Below, piece by piece: positions 1 to 7,275 of a DNA stretch of 38,402 nucleotides. The stretch is taken from positions 1-38,402 of the forward strand of contig URGI01000008.1 of the NCBI GenBank assembly GCA_900547315.1, given 5' to 3'. A program made the translations under genes and the position numbers. The stretch comes from an uncultured Eubacteriales bacterium. Lineage in GTDB: Bacteria > Bacillota > Clostridia > Oscillospirales > Oscillospiraceae. The notes beneath the pieces are model-generated. The model ran no database searches, was not told the DNA's origin, and saw nothing but the letters and a program-made list of their open reading frames with translations. Every line of letters starts with the position of its first letter. Position 1 is the first letter of the stretch.

Positions 1-350
1 CAGCGTTTTTTGTGCTGGCGTCGCTCGTCTTCCAAAACCAAGGCTTGCAAGTTTTTTAGGTAATCGTTCTCCGCACGTAGTCGCTGCACTTCGGCCAGCA
101 GATCTTCTTCTACCTGCTTCGGCAACTGCTTTGGCGGACGACCCTTACTGCTGCGGCCACGCCGTTCAATGGCTAACCCTTCCGGCCCTTCTTCCAAATA
201 AATGCGTTCCCAGCGCTCTATAATTTTATGGTCGTTAATTCCAAATTCCTGCATCGCTGCATAGATACTCAGATGTTCTTTTTTCATGGTTTCTACAACC
301 ATTCTCTTGAACTCCGGCGTATATCGTTTGTTTGGTACTCCTTTTGGCAT
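1..350 (-). CDS. IS3-family transposase OrfA (helix-turn-helix), 3' end outside window
   Basis: The first 116 codons of a transposase orfA are visible, beginning with ATG at 350 (MPKGVPNKRYTPEFK). Residues about 8-60 form the IS3-type helix-turn-helix (YTPEFKRMVVE, then INDHKIIERWERIY), a basic linker follows (RRGRSSKGRPPKQLP), and residues about 80-110 make the leucine-zipper-like coiled coil typical of OrfA (LLAEVQRLRAENDYLKNLQAL). OrfA binds the terminal repeats and in this family joins OrfB by programmed -1 frameshifting. An A-run sits at the very window edge, but whether it is the slippery site cannot be judged. The reading frame is open to base 1, so the gene appears intact here. GC content is lower than in the surrounding chromosome. 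Confidence 0.85.
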   Translation of the reverse strand, partial: MPKGVPNKRYTPEFKRMVVETMKKEHLSIYAAMQEFGINDHKIIERWERIYLEEGPEGLAIERRGRSSKGRPPKQLPKQVEEDLLAEVQRLRAENDYLKNLQALVLEDERRQHKKR

Positions 351-411
351 AGCAAAACACCCCACTTCTTAGATAGTATATCATACTGTCTAACAAATGG
401 GGTGCAGTTCA
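1..411 (-). mobile_element. IS3-family insertion sequence, one end (truncated by window)
   Basis: This is the terminal part of an IS3-family (IS150-like) element read on the minus strand. The outer end carries TGAACTGCACCCC at 411-399, which matches the TG-start, CCCC-rich terminal repeats of this group, followed by a short palindrome (AGATAGTATATCATACTGTCT region, 371-391) and the first transposase ORF. The other end, the second ORF (DDE transposase) and any target duplication lie outside the window. The insertion lies about 30 bp beyond the stop codon of the downstream-facing glycosidase gene, which it leaves intact. Confidence 0.8.
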
Positions 412-441
412 ATTTGTCACGGGAATTTCAAAAATTTTTCT

Positions 442-1572
442 TTAAATCACCTTTTCCGCGTCGAACATGCCCTGCAGCAGCTCAAGTCCGGGGCGGTAGA
501 GCTGGTTCACGGTCCAGCAGCTTATCCCCGCGAGGCCGTATTCGTTCACCAGCTCCAGCCGCGCGCGTACGCTGCGCGCATCCTCGAACCACACTACGCG
601 CCGCACGCCGGCGGCGTCTGTGTACGTGAAGAACGGCGCCTGCGCGGTGCGGTCGAATTTTATCTCCGCTCCTGCCGAGGCCGCAAGATTCATCGCCGCC
701 GCGTTTGAGATGACCGTCGCCGCGTCGCCCTGCCGCCATGGCAGCCGCCACGAGTAGCCGTAGTTTGAAAAGCCCATGAGAATTTTCCCCGGCGGTATCT
801 CGCCCACGGCATATTCCAGCACCCGCCGCATACGGTTCACCGGCGATACGGCCTGCGGCGCGCTGTACGTGTAGCCCCATTCATAGGTCATTATTATCAC
901 GCGGTCGGCGTACCTGCCGTGAGCGGCGTAGTCGTGCGCGGTGTACAGCAGCCCCTCCTGCCCGGCGCTCTCCTTCGGGGCAATGGCAGTGCTGAGGAAG
1001 TAGCCGCGCGGGTGCAGCTCGTCGGCGGCGCGGCGGAGAAACTGGCTGTAACTGTCGCGGTCGTAGGGGTAGACATATTCGATGTTGAAATTGACGCCGT
1101 AATAGTTCTTCATGCGCAGCACGGAGAAGATATTCTCGAACAGCGCGTCCTGCGCAGTCTTATCCGTGAACAGCGCGTGGGCAATCTCGCCGGAGAAACC
1201 GCCGGAGCGGCCGAGATTGGTCACGGTCAGCAGCGGCGCGGTATTGTCCGCGTAGGCCGCCGCGATCATCCGCGCGTCCTCTATCGTAAGCAGTCCGCCC
1301 GCCGCATCCGCCTGATAACAAAACGGGCAGAAAAACGTCAGATACGGCATAGTCTCCGCCATTACCGCGTCAGATATGGCGGGGTAGGCGTAGGCGTTGA
1401 CCTCTATCGCGCGTCTGTCCGCCGTGCCGCCAGGAACGAGCAGCGCCATGCCGGGCACAAGCCGCGCGGGGTCGTTGAGCTGGTTTATCCGCGCCAGCTC
1501 CGCCGCGTCCGTTCCGTACCGGCGGGCGATGCCGTAAAGGCTGTCTCCGCCGCGCACAACATATATCTCCAT
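442..1572 (-). CDS. LysM-GH18 glycosidase, SleL/YaaH-like spore peptidoglycan hydrolase
   Basis: 376 residues. An N-terminal LysM domain (about residues 2-46: YVVRGGDSLYGIARRYGT, NQLNDPARLVPGMALLVPG) binds peptidoglycan, and a glycosyl hydrolase 18 barrel fills the rest. This architecture is that of SleL/YaaH cortical-fragment N-acetylglucosaminidases of spore formers. The catalytic segment reads YGVNFNIEYV. The acid Glu is present, but the Asp normally two residues before it is Asn, so activity is uncertain. I chose the ATG at 1572 because AAAGGAG lies just upstream and LysM begins immediately. A longer frame to 1737 has no good start signal and an unlikely basic N-terminus. No signal peptide is seen, which fits mother-cell expression. 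The IS end lies 30 bp beyond the stop. Confidence 0.85.
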   Translation of the reverse strand: MEIYVVRGGDSLYGIARRYGTDAAELARINQLNDPARLVPGMALLVPGGTADRRAIEVNAYAYPAISDAVMAETMPYLTFFCPFCYQADAAGGLLTIEDARMIAAAYADNTAPLLTVTNLGRSGGFSGEIAHALFTDKTAQDALFENIFSVLRMKNYYGVNFNIEYVYPYDRDSYSQFLRRAADELHPRGYFLSTAIAPKESAGQEGLLYTAHDYAAHGRYADRVIIMTYEWGYTYSAPQAVSPVNRMRRVLEYAVGEIPPGKILMGFSNYGYSWRLPWRQGDAATVISNAAAMNLAASAGAEIKFDRTAQAPFFTYTDAAGVRRVVWFEDARSVRARLELVNEYGLAGISCWTVNQLYRPGLELLQGMFDAEKVI

Positions 1573-1693
1573 AAGCTCTCCTTTCACGATCTCCGATTGC
1601 TGATATATTATATATATTCGTGAACGGCGCGTTTTTGCAGGGCGATTCTTGCGTGGGGAAAAGCTTCTGTGCCTTGTGGGCAATATAGCGGCA

Positions 1694-1728
1694 AACGAAA
1701 ACCTCCATACACTGTTGTGTACGGAGGT
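1694..1728 (-). terminator. Rho-independent terminator of the small membrane-protein pair
   Basis: ACCTCCATACAC (1701-1712) pairs with GTGTACGGAGGT (1717-1728) across a TGTT loop with one mismatch. Read on the minus strand the stem is followed by TTTTCGTTT. It lies about 30 bp after the stop of the 1760-2155 gene, so it most likely ends that transcript. Confidence 0.7.
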
Positions 1729-1759
1729 TCTAGGCACATATGAAATTATACGTATATTT

Positions 1760-2155
1760 TCATGTCTCGGCGGGCTGACGCTGCACCCTTATTAAGACAA
1801 ACCTTTCAGCCAACTGGCCTATCTCGACGGTCAGTGTCAGCACGAATGCCAGTACATTGGTTGTTTCAGCAGACAAGTTCTGAAAAGCCCCAAATACAAG
1901 CAGCCCAACCACAGGCAGCATAGCAAAAATATCCACAAAATGTATAACCCAGCCTGTTCTGTTCATTTCTCTTTGCAGCGCCAAGGATATGATGATATCC
2001 GCAAAAAGGGCAGCTGCCAGCAGAAGCACATAGATCACGAAATCGGATAATACAATGTCTGACAGTCCAGTTCCCCAAAGAGCTGTGAACACAGTATTTT
2101 GTATAATTATGTTCGTTGCAAAATGGAGGACTATATTTGCAGCCTTTTTCACCAC
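1760..2155 (-). CDS. Small integral membrane protein, function unknown
   Basis: 131 residues with about four hydrophobic segments (VLHFATNIIIQNTVF; FVIYVLLLAAALFADIIISLAL; VIHFVDIFAMLPVVGLLVFGAF; NVLAFVLTLTVEIGQL). I do not recognise the family. The start is placed at a GTG (2155) because GGAGGT at 2166-2161 sits five bases upstream. The adjacent in-frame GTG at 2152 is almost as good. A longer frame to the ATG at 2188 would overlap the end of the preceding gene and has no Shine-Dalgarno. The gene is translationally adjacent to the upstream gene (13 bp between its stop and this GTG), and the two are likely one transcript. Base composition is clearly more AT-rich than the flanking chromosome, which hints at acquisition. 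Confidence 0.65.
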   Translation of the reverse strand: MVKKAANIVLHFATNIIIQNTVFTALWGTGLSDIVLSDFVIYVLLLAAALFADIIISLALQREMNRTGWVIHFVDIFAMLPVVGLLVFGAFQNLSAETTNVLAFVLTLTVEIGQLAERFVLIRVQRQPAET

Positions 2156-2168
2156 GCTACACCTCCGG

Positions 2169-2588
2169 TCACTTCTCTGCTTCATCAATTGAATAAGTTT
2201 GTTTATAATACTGCTTCAGCGCTTCTTTCGCAGGTTTGCACAACTCAAAGTAATGGTCTGATCTTGCAGGCTGATACGGGTCGTCCCATGTCACGATCTC
2301 CACAGATGGTCGCCGGAAGCGGTCACTGCGCTCCAGCTTGGCTATTTCATCCCATTTATACATCCAAATCTGTTTCCCTGATTTCTCACATGATATGCCG
2401 TTTTCATCTATTGTGATCAGCTCATTATTTTGAATTGGATCTGCAATAACTGCTACTATGAACATTACAACAGTACAGAAGAATATCCACATTCCGATAA
2501 AACGGAACAATGCCGCTGACATTATGGTCATAACGATATTAAAGATTACATGTGCGCGTGTTGTCAACGCTGTCTTTTTAAAGGTCAT
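2169..2588 (-). CDS. Two-helix membrane protein with a soluble PH-like C-terminal part, unknown function
   Basis: 139 residues. Two adjacent transmembrane helices (about residues 12-30 and 33-48) are followed by a soluble domain (ITIDENGISCEKSGKQIWMYKWDEIAKLE) whose order of elements resembles bacterial PH-like domains (DENGI then W..I). This resemblance is an inference only. GGAGG lies eight bases before the ATG at 2588, and a promoter is readable upstream. It is followed by the small membrane gene on the same strand, with which it probably forms an operon ended by the hairpin at 1694-1728. Low GC compared with neighbours. Confidence 0.7.
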   Translation of the reverse strand: MTFKKTALTTRAHVIFNIVMTIMSAALFRFIGMWIFFCTVVMFIVAVIADPIQNNELITIDENGISCEKSGKQIWMYKWDEIAKLERSDRFRRPSVEIVTWDDPYQPARSDHYFELCKPAKEALKQYYKQTYSIDEAEK

Positions 2589-2639
2589 GTAAATATACCT
2601 CCGCTCAGCAGTGGCCGATTCCGTAGTTTTCTTGTTTTC

Positions 2640-2668
2640 AGATTACCAAATCAGGAGTTTTCTGTCAA
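2640..2668 (-). promoter_or_regulatory. Sigma-A-type promoter for the 2588-1760 gene pair
   Basis: On the minus strand TTGACA (2668-2663) and TAATCT (2645-2640) are separated by 17 bp, about 50 bp upstream of the ATG at 2588. Confidence 0.65.
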
Positions 2669-2759
2669 TGTTCCGCAGCGCGGGCGGGCAGGAAATTTCA
2701 GCGCTATTCAGCACGATTCCGGCCGTGATTTCAAATATATATTCGTGAAAATGCTGTAT

Positions 2760-2787
2760 TTGCAATCTCGGATATATATGCTATAAT
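2760..2787 (+). promoter_or_regulatory. Sigma-A-type promoter upstream of the long pepF leader
   Basis: TTGCAA (2760-2765) and TATAAT (2782-2787) with 16 bp between them. It points toward pepF, so the transcript would carry a leader of about 400 bases containing the whole MITE-like element. The stretch 2589-2759 otherwise shows only the opposing promoter. Confidence 0.6.
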
Positions 2788-2801
2788 ATCCTACATATTT
2801 A

Positions 2802-3174
2802 TAGTATCGGTTAACAAGGGCAGACACGCCTGACAGCGCGTCTTTCCGTCTCGTCAGAAGAAGCTTGCACCGTTCCGCTTCCGCCTCGCGGCAAAAGCTG
2901 CACTCTGCAATCTCCTTCTTCCTTCTCAAATCAAACCCACTTCGTTGGGCTTTGATTTGAATTATAGAAGGGCGGCAGCCCGTCTGCGTCTCAAAAAACA
3001 AAAATCACTCAAAAATCCATCCCTGTCAGGCGCGAAGCAGTTTTGGCGGAGCAGAAATGTGGCCAGACGATGAAAAGGCCGAAGAGAATACTCTCCGTAT
3101 TGTCAAGGACTTTGAAGAAGTATGGGTGCATTTCTGCCCGCCAAAACCGTGTTTTCCCTTGTCAACCGATACTA
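2802..3174. repeat. MITE-like element with 19-bp terminal inverted repeats (copy 1, 373 bp)
   Basis: TAGTATCGGTTAACAAGGG (2802-2820) is the inverted copy of the sequence at 3156-3174, with 18 of 19 bases matching. Both ends start with TA, which fits TA target insertion. Inside are a hairpin of CAAATCAAA/TTTGATTTG (2926-2960) and a second inverted pair, GTTTTGGCGGAGCAGAAATG (3040-3059) against 3129-3147. The last 74 bases match copy 2 at 7190-7263 at 69 positions. No transposase is encoded. Short open frames across it in both directions are not believable proteins. It fills the intergenic space between the promoter and pepF. Confidence 0.7.
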
Positions 3175-3194
3175 AGGAATCGAGGTTTATTTAT

Positions 3195-4997
3195 ATGGCA
3201 CAGAACGTTATCCCCAAGCGCAGTGAAGTCCCTGAGGAATTCACTTGGAACCTCAAGGACATGTTTGAGAGCGACGAAGCATGGTTTGCCGAGTACGAAG
3301 CTCTCAAGGAAATGCCCGCCCGCATCGCGGCTTTTCAGGGCAAGCTCGGCGAGAGTGCCGAAACGCTGCTTGAATCCTTCCGCCTTGACGACGAGATAAG
3401 CACCCGCCTGAGCCGTCTCTACGGCTACGCGAGCTGCAAGGGCGATCAGGACACCGGCGACAACTACTATCAGGATATGCGCGGCAAGGCCATGAGCACC
3501 TACGTCGCCATCGCAAGCGCCGCCGCGTACCGCACCTCCGAGATAATGGCCATTCCTGAGGACACACTGAACCTGTTCTACACCGTGCAGCCGGAGCTGG
3601 AGACCTACCGCCGCAGCCTGTACCAGATCCGCCGCCGCGCCGCGCACATCCTCTCCCCCAAGGAGGAGACCCTGCTGGCCGCCGCGGGCGAGATGGCAGA
3701 CTCTCCGGAGAGCATCGGCAGCGTATTCCGCAACGCGGAGCTGCGCTTCCCCGAAGTCGAGGACAAGGACGGCGTGAAGCATCAGCTCACCAACGGCTCC
3801 TTCGTCCCCCTGCTCGAGAGCAGCGACCGTGTGCTCCGCCGCAACGCTTTCGAGACTTACTACAACCGCCTCGGCGAATACAAGAATACCATCGCCGCGA
3901 CGCTTGACGCACAGTTCAAGCAGCTTCGCTTCTTCGCCGGCGCACGCAAATATGAGACCACCCTCGCCGCGTCTCTCGACGCCACCGAGGTTCCCGTCGA
4001 GGTATATCTGAACCTCATCGACGCCGTCCACGCGAACATGGACAAGATGTACAAGTACGTCGCCCTGCGCAAAAAGCTGCTCGGCGTGGACGAACTGCAC
4101 ATGTACGACGTGTACACCCCGATCGTCGCCGACGCCGCGGAGAAGATCAGCTATGAGGACGCAAAGGCGACCGTGCTTGACGCTCTCCATGTTCTGGGTG
4201 ACGACTATGTAGAGCTGCTGAAGGAAGGCTTCAACAACCGCTGGATCGACGTTTACGAGAACGTCGGCAAGCGCGGCGGCGCGTATTCCTCCGGCAACTC
4301 CCAGCCGCACCCCTACGTGCTTCTCAACCACAAGGACACCCTTGACAGCATGTTCACCCTCGCGCACGAGATGGGTCACGCGCTGCACAGCTACCACAGC
4401 ACCAAGTACCAGCCCACCTGCACCAACGACTACGTGATCTTTGTCGCCGAGGTCGCCTCCACCTGCAACGAAGTCCTGCTCATGCGCTATCTGCTCGGCA
4501 AGACCACCGACAAGAAGGAGCGCGCGTACCTCATCAACCACTTCATGGATCAGTTCAAGGGCACCGTGTACCGCCAGACGATGTTCGCGGAATTCGAGCT
4601 TGAGATGGGCCGCATGTCCGAGCGCGGCGAGGCGCTCACCGCCGATGCGCTCTGCGCGAAGTATCACGAGCTGAACAAGCTCTACTTCGGCCCCGACATG
4701 ATCTCCGACGACGGCATCGCGCTTGAGTGGGCGCGCATCCCGCACTTCTTCTACAACTACTACGTGTTCCAGTACGCGACCGGCTTCTCCGCCGCGGTCG
4801 CAATTGCGAACCGCATTCTGGCCGAGGGCGCGCCCGCGGTCGCGGACTACAAGAAGTTCCTCTCCGGCGGCAGCAGCACCGATCCTATCAGCCTGCTGAA
4901 GATAGCGGGTGTTGACATGAGCAGCCCCGCCCCCGTCAACTCCGCTCTCCAGCTCTTCGGCGAGCTTGTCGACGAGATGGAAGCTCTCGTTGACTGA
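3195..4997 (+). CDS. pepF: Oligoendopeptidase F (M3 metallopeptidase)
   Basis: 600 residues, the normal length for PepF, a cytoplasmic zinc endopeptidase that degrades short peptides. The zinc motif HEMGH is at residues 391-395 with flanking AHEMGHALHS, and the downstream AEVASTCNE supplies the third ligand. The N-terminus (EVPEEFTWNLKDMF) is typical of the family. Start: ATG at 3195 with GAGG about ten bases upstream. A longer in-frame extension to 3057 would be translated from the MITE-like repeat and is rejected. The gene stands alone and converges on the next gene over a shared terminator. GC-rich codon use leaves a long open frame on the opposite strand that is not a gene. Confidence 0.95.
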   Translation: MAQNVIPKRSEVPEEFTWNLKDMFESDEAWFAEYEALKEMPARIAAFQGKLGESAETLLESFRLDDEISTRLSRLYGYASCKGDQDTGDNYYQDMRGKAMSTYVAIASAAAYRTSEIMAIPEDTLNLFYTVQPELETYRRSLYQIRRRAAHILSPKEETLLAAAGEMADSPESIGSVFRNAELRFPEVEDKDGVKHQLTNGSFVPLLESSDRVLRRNAFETYYNRLGEYKNTIAATLDAQFKQLRFFAGARKYETTLAASLDATEVPVEVYLNLIDAVHANMDKMYKYVALRKKLLGVDELHMYDVYTPIVADAAEKISYEDAKATVLDALHVLGDDYVELLKEGFNNRWIDVYENVGKRGGAYSSGNSQPHPYVLLNHKDTLDSMFTLAHEMGHALHSYHSTKYQPTCTNDYVIFVAEVASTCNEVLLMRYLLGKTTDKKERAYLINHFMDQFKGTVYRQTMFAEFELEMGRMSERGEALTADALCAKYHELNKLYFGPDMISDDGIALEWARIPHFFYNYYVFQYATGFSAAVAIANRILAEGAPAVADYKKFLSGGSSTDPISLLKIAGVDMSSPAPVNSALQLFGELVDEMEALVD

Positions 4998-5008
4998 GCG
5001 ATATAACA

Positions 5009-5051
5009 AAAACCACAGGCATCACGACAAAAACGTGATGCCTGTGGTTTT
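5009..5051. terminator. Bidirectional terminator between pepF and the YyaL-family gene
   Basis: A perfect 18-bp stem (AAAACCACAGGCATCACG, 5009-5026, and its complement at 5034-5051) with a 7-base A-rich loop, flanked by A and T runs on both sides. It serves both convergent genes and abuts the stop codon of the minus-strand gene at 5052. Confidence 0.9.
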
Positions 5052-7031
5052 TCATTCCGTCACCGGCAGGCTGCATTGGCCGCCGGTGCAGATATAAAAC
5101 TGCGCCTTTCCGCCGCGCGGCGCGCAGTCTGCCGTGAACGGCGCGGCCGCTGCGAGCGTCTCCGCCGAGGACGGGGTTTTCAGCAGCACCTCAAGCTCCG
5201 GCGCATACTTCGCGCGCACCGCCGCGAGCATGGCGGGCTCTTCCTCGTCCGCCGCCGCGCACACAAGCTCCTTCGTCGGGTAGATAAGCTCCATCATCGC
5301 GCACAGTGCAAAGGCCATCCCCGCGGGCTGCTCCGCGCCGTATCCGGCCATGAACTCCAGCTGTTTCTCCGCCGCCGCGCGCCAGCGCTCCTCGCCGGTC
5401 AGCCGCGCCAGGCTCACAAATAGCTGCGCCGCCGCGCTGTTGCCGGACGGCATCGCGCCGTCAAACACCTCCATCGGCCGCGTTATCAGCTGCTCCGCGT
5501 CCTGCGCGGTGCGGTAGAATCCGCCGCTCGGGGCGGCGAAGCGCGCGGTTATCTGCTCCGCCTGCTTCGCGGCGGAAATTATATGCACGGGGTCGAAGCT
5601 CGCGCGGTACAGCTCAAGGAAGCCCAGCGCGCTGAACGCATAATCGTCAAGCTGCGCGGGGAAGCGGGTCTCCCCGCCGTATGCGCAGGCGCGCATATCC
5701 GCGCCGAGGCCGAAGCCTGAGCGCATGAACTCCGCCAGCCTTTCGGCGGCGGCGAGATATCGGCTGCTGTCGAAAGCTCGCGCTGCGCGGGAGAGCGCCA
5801 TGAGCATCAGGCCGTTCCACGAGGCCAGAAGCTTGGTGTCCGCCGCCAGCGGCGTCCGCTCCGCGCGGTAGTCGCGCAGGCGCTCGCGGAACTCCGCGTA
5901 GCCCTCGGGGACGAAGTTCCAGCGCGTGTTCAGCAGCAGATTCGGGATACTCTTCCCGTGGAAATTGCCCTCATCGGTGATGTCGTAGCACTCGCAGAAG
6001 TGCCGCCCGTCGTCCTCGCCGAGCAGCTTTTTGACCTCGGCTGGGGTGAAGAGATAGTGCGCGCCCTCCTCGACGCCGCTGTCCGCGTCCTGCCCGCAGT
6101 AGAATCCGCCGCTGTCCGCGCGCAGCTCGCGCAGGCAGTAATCCAGCGTCGCCTCCGCGACCTGACGGTACAGTGCCATGCGGCTGTTCTGCCATGCCTC
6201 GGTATAGCATAGCGCAAGCATCGCGTTGTCGTACAGCGTCTTTTCAAAATGCGGCGCGAGCCACTCGCGGTCGGTCGAATACCGCGCGAAGCCGCCGCCG
6301 AAATGGTCATATATGCCGCCCTTGTACATCTGCCGCAGCGTATTTTCAAGCTCTTCCTTCGCGGCCTTGTCTCCGGTATGATAGGCGTAGCGCTGCAGGA
6401 ATATCAGGTCATGCGCCGAGGGGAACTTCGGCGCGCTGCCGAAGCCGCCGTATTCGGCGTCATAGCTCGCGGCGAGCTGCCCCGCGGCTTTTTTCAGCAA
6501 CTCTTCATTCAGCGGCGCGGGCTCCGTCCGCGGAATCGCGCGCAGCGCCGCCGTGGCGTCGCGTCCCGCGCGCAGCAGCTCTTCCCTACTGCCGCTCCAT
6601 TTTCCGGCCACAGCGCGCAGCAGCTGCAAAAGCCCGATCCGCCCGCCGACGCCGTTCTTCGGCAGATACGTCCCCGCAAAAAACGGCTGCTGCTCCGGCG
6701 TCATTATGATCGTCAGCGGCCAGCCCGCGCCGCCGGTGAGCGCCTGACACACGCGGAGATACACCGCGTCCACGTCCGGCCGCTCCTCCCGATCCACCTT
6801 CACGGCGACGAAGTACCGGTTCAGCACCTCCGCGACCTGCAAGTCCTCGAACGATTCGTGCGCCATCACATGGCACCAATGGCAGGTCGAATACCCGATG
6901 CTCAGGAACACCGGTTTGTCCTCCCGCCGCGCCTTTTCAAAGGCCGCCGCGCCCCACGGATACCAGTCCACTGGGTTCTCCGCGTGCTGAAGCAGATATG
7001 GGGATTTTTCGTTTATCAAAGAGTTGCTCAT
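5052..7031 (-). CDS. Thioredoxin-domain protein of the YyaL/SPATA20 (DUF255) family
   Basis: 659 residues. The N-terminal thioredoxin-like domain (DUF255) has the family hallmark NPVDWYPWG and the redox-type motif CHWC at residues 50-53 (GYSTCHWCHVMAHESFED). The remainder is an alpha/alpha-barrel of the six-hairpin glycosidase type, seen as CGQDADSGVEEGAHYLF and GLMLMALSRAARAF. The biochemical role of the family is not established. GGAGGAG lies just upstream of the ATG at 7031. The gene is monocistronic, with its own promoter and the shared terminator at 5009-5051. Full-length and without obvious lesions. Confidence 0.9.
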   Translation of the reverse strand: MSNSLINEKSPYLLQHAENPVDWYPWGAAAFEKARREDKPVFLSIGYSTCHWCHVMAHESFEDLQVAEVLNRYFVAVKVDREERPDVDAVYLRVCQALTGGAGWPLTIIMTPEQQPFFAGTYLPKNGVGGRIGLLQLLRAVAGKWSGSREELLRAGRDATAALRAIPRTEPAPLNEELLKKAAGQLAASYDAEYGGFGSAPKFPSAHDLIFLQRYAYHTGDKAAKEELENTLRQMYKGGIYDHFGGGFARYSTDREWLAPHFEKTLYDNAMLALCYTEAWQNSRMALYRQVAEATLDYCLRELRADSGGFYCGQDADSGVEEGAHYLFTPAEVKKLLGEDDGRHFCECYDITDEGNFHGKSIPNLLLNTRWNFVPEGYAEFRERLRDYRAERTPLAADTKLLASWNGLMLMALSRAARAFDSSRYLAAAERLAEFMRSGFGLGADMRACAYGGETRFPAQLDDYAFSALGFLELYRASFDPVHIISAAKQAEQITARFAAPSGGFYRTAQDAEQLITRPMEVFDGAMPSGNSAAAQLFVSLARLTGEERWRAAAEKQLEFMAGYGAEQPAGMAFALCAMMELIYPTKELVCAAADEEEPAMLAAVRAKYAPELEVLLKTPSSAETLAAAAPFTADCAPRGGKAQFYICTGGQCSLPVTE

Positions 7032-7062
7032 GCCGCTCCTCCGAAATTCATATTATAGATTT

Positions 7063-7091
7063 ATTATATCCGTTTCCCGCGGTTCTTGCAA
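7063..7091 (-). promoter_or_regulatory. Sigma-A-type promoter of the YyaL-family gene
   Basis: Minus strand TTGCAA (7091-7086), 17-bp spacer, TATAAT (7068-7063), about 32 bp upstream of the ATG at 7031. Confidence 0.7.
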
Positions 7092-7117
7092 GCGCAGCGA
7101 AAATTTTACAGCAGGGC

Positions 7118-7146
7118 TTGAAATGCGCCGCACGCTGTACTATTAT
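7118..7146 (+). promoter_or_regulatory. Promoter of the metallo-beta-lactamase-fold gene
   Basis: TTGAAA (7118-7123) and TATTAT (7141-7146) with a 17-bp spacer, divergent from the YyaL promoter. The MITE-like copy 2 lies between this promoter and the ribosome binding site. Confidence 0.6.
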
Positions 7147-7179
7147 ACATTTCATATTTCTAATTTAAATTGTTAAATT

Positions 7180-7263
7180 TAGTATCAGTTGTCAAGGTCT
7201 TTGAAGAAGTATGGGCGCATTTCTGCCCGCCAAAACCGTATCTGCCCTTGTCAACCGATACTA
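7180..7263. repeat. MITE-like element, short copy 2 (84 bp)
   Basis: Ends TAGTATCAGTTGTCAAGG (7180-7197) and, inverted, 7245-7263 match at all but two positions. Bases 7190-7263 match the right part of copy 1 (3101-3174) at 69 of 74 positions. The element stops one base before AGGAGG of the following gene. It could be an internally deleted derivative of the longer copy. Confidence 0.7.
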
Positions 7264-7275
7264 GGAGGCTGCAAG

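Noticed and set aside
2708..3001. Minus-strand frame of 97 codons
   Set aside because: Lies within the MITE-like repeat and the pepF promoter, with no start signal; repeat-derived translation.
3057..3194. N-terminal extension of pepF
   Set aside because: Would be translated from the repeat element; the same repeat yields a similar extension of an unrelated gene at 7189-7275, so it is not protein coding.
3162..5009. Open frame of 615 codons on the minus strand opposite pepF
   Set aside because: Composition is Val/Ala/Gly/His-rich in the mirror pattern of the GC-rich pepF codons, there is no family resemblance or ribosome binding site, and it would cross the terminator.
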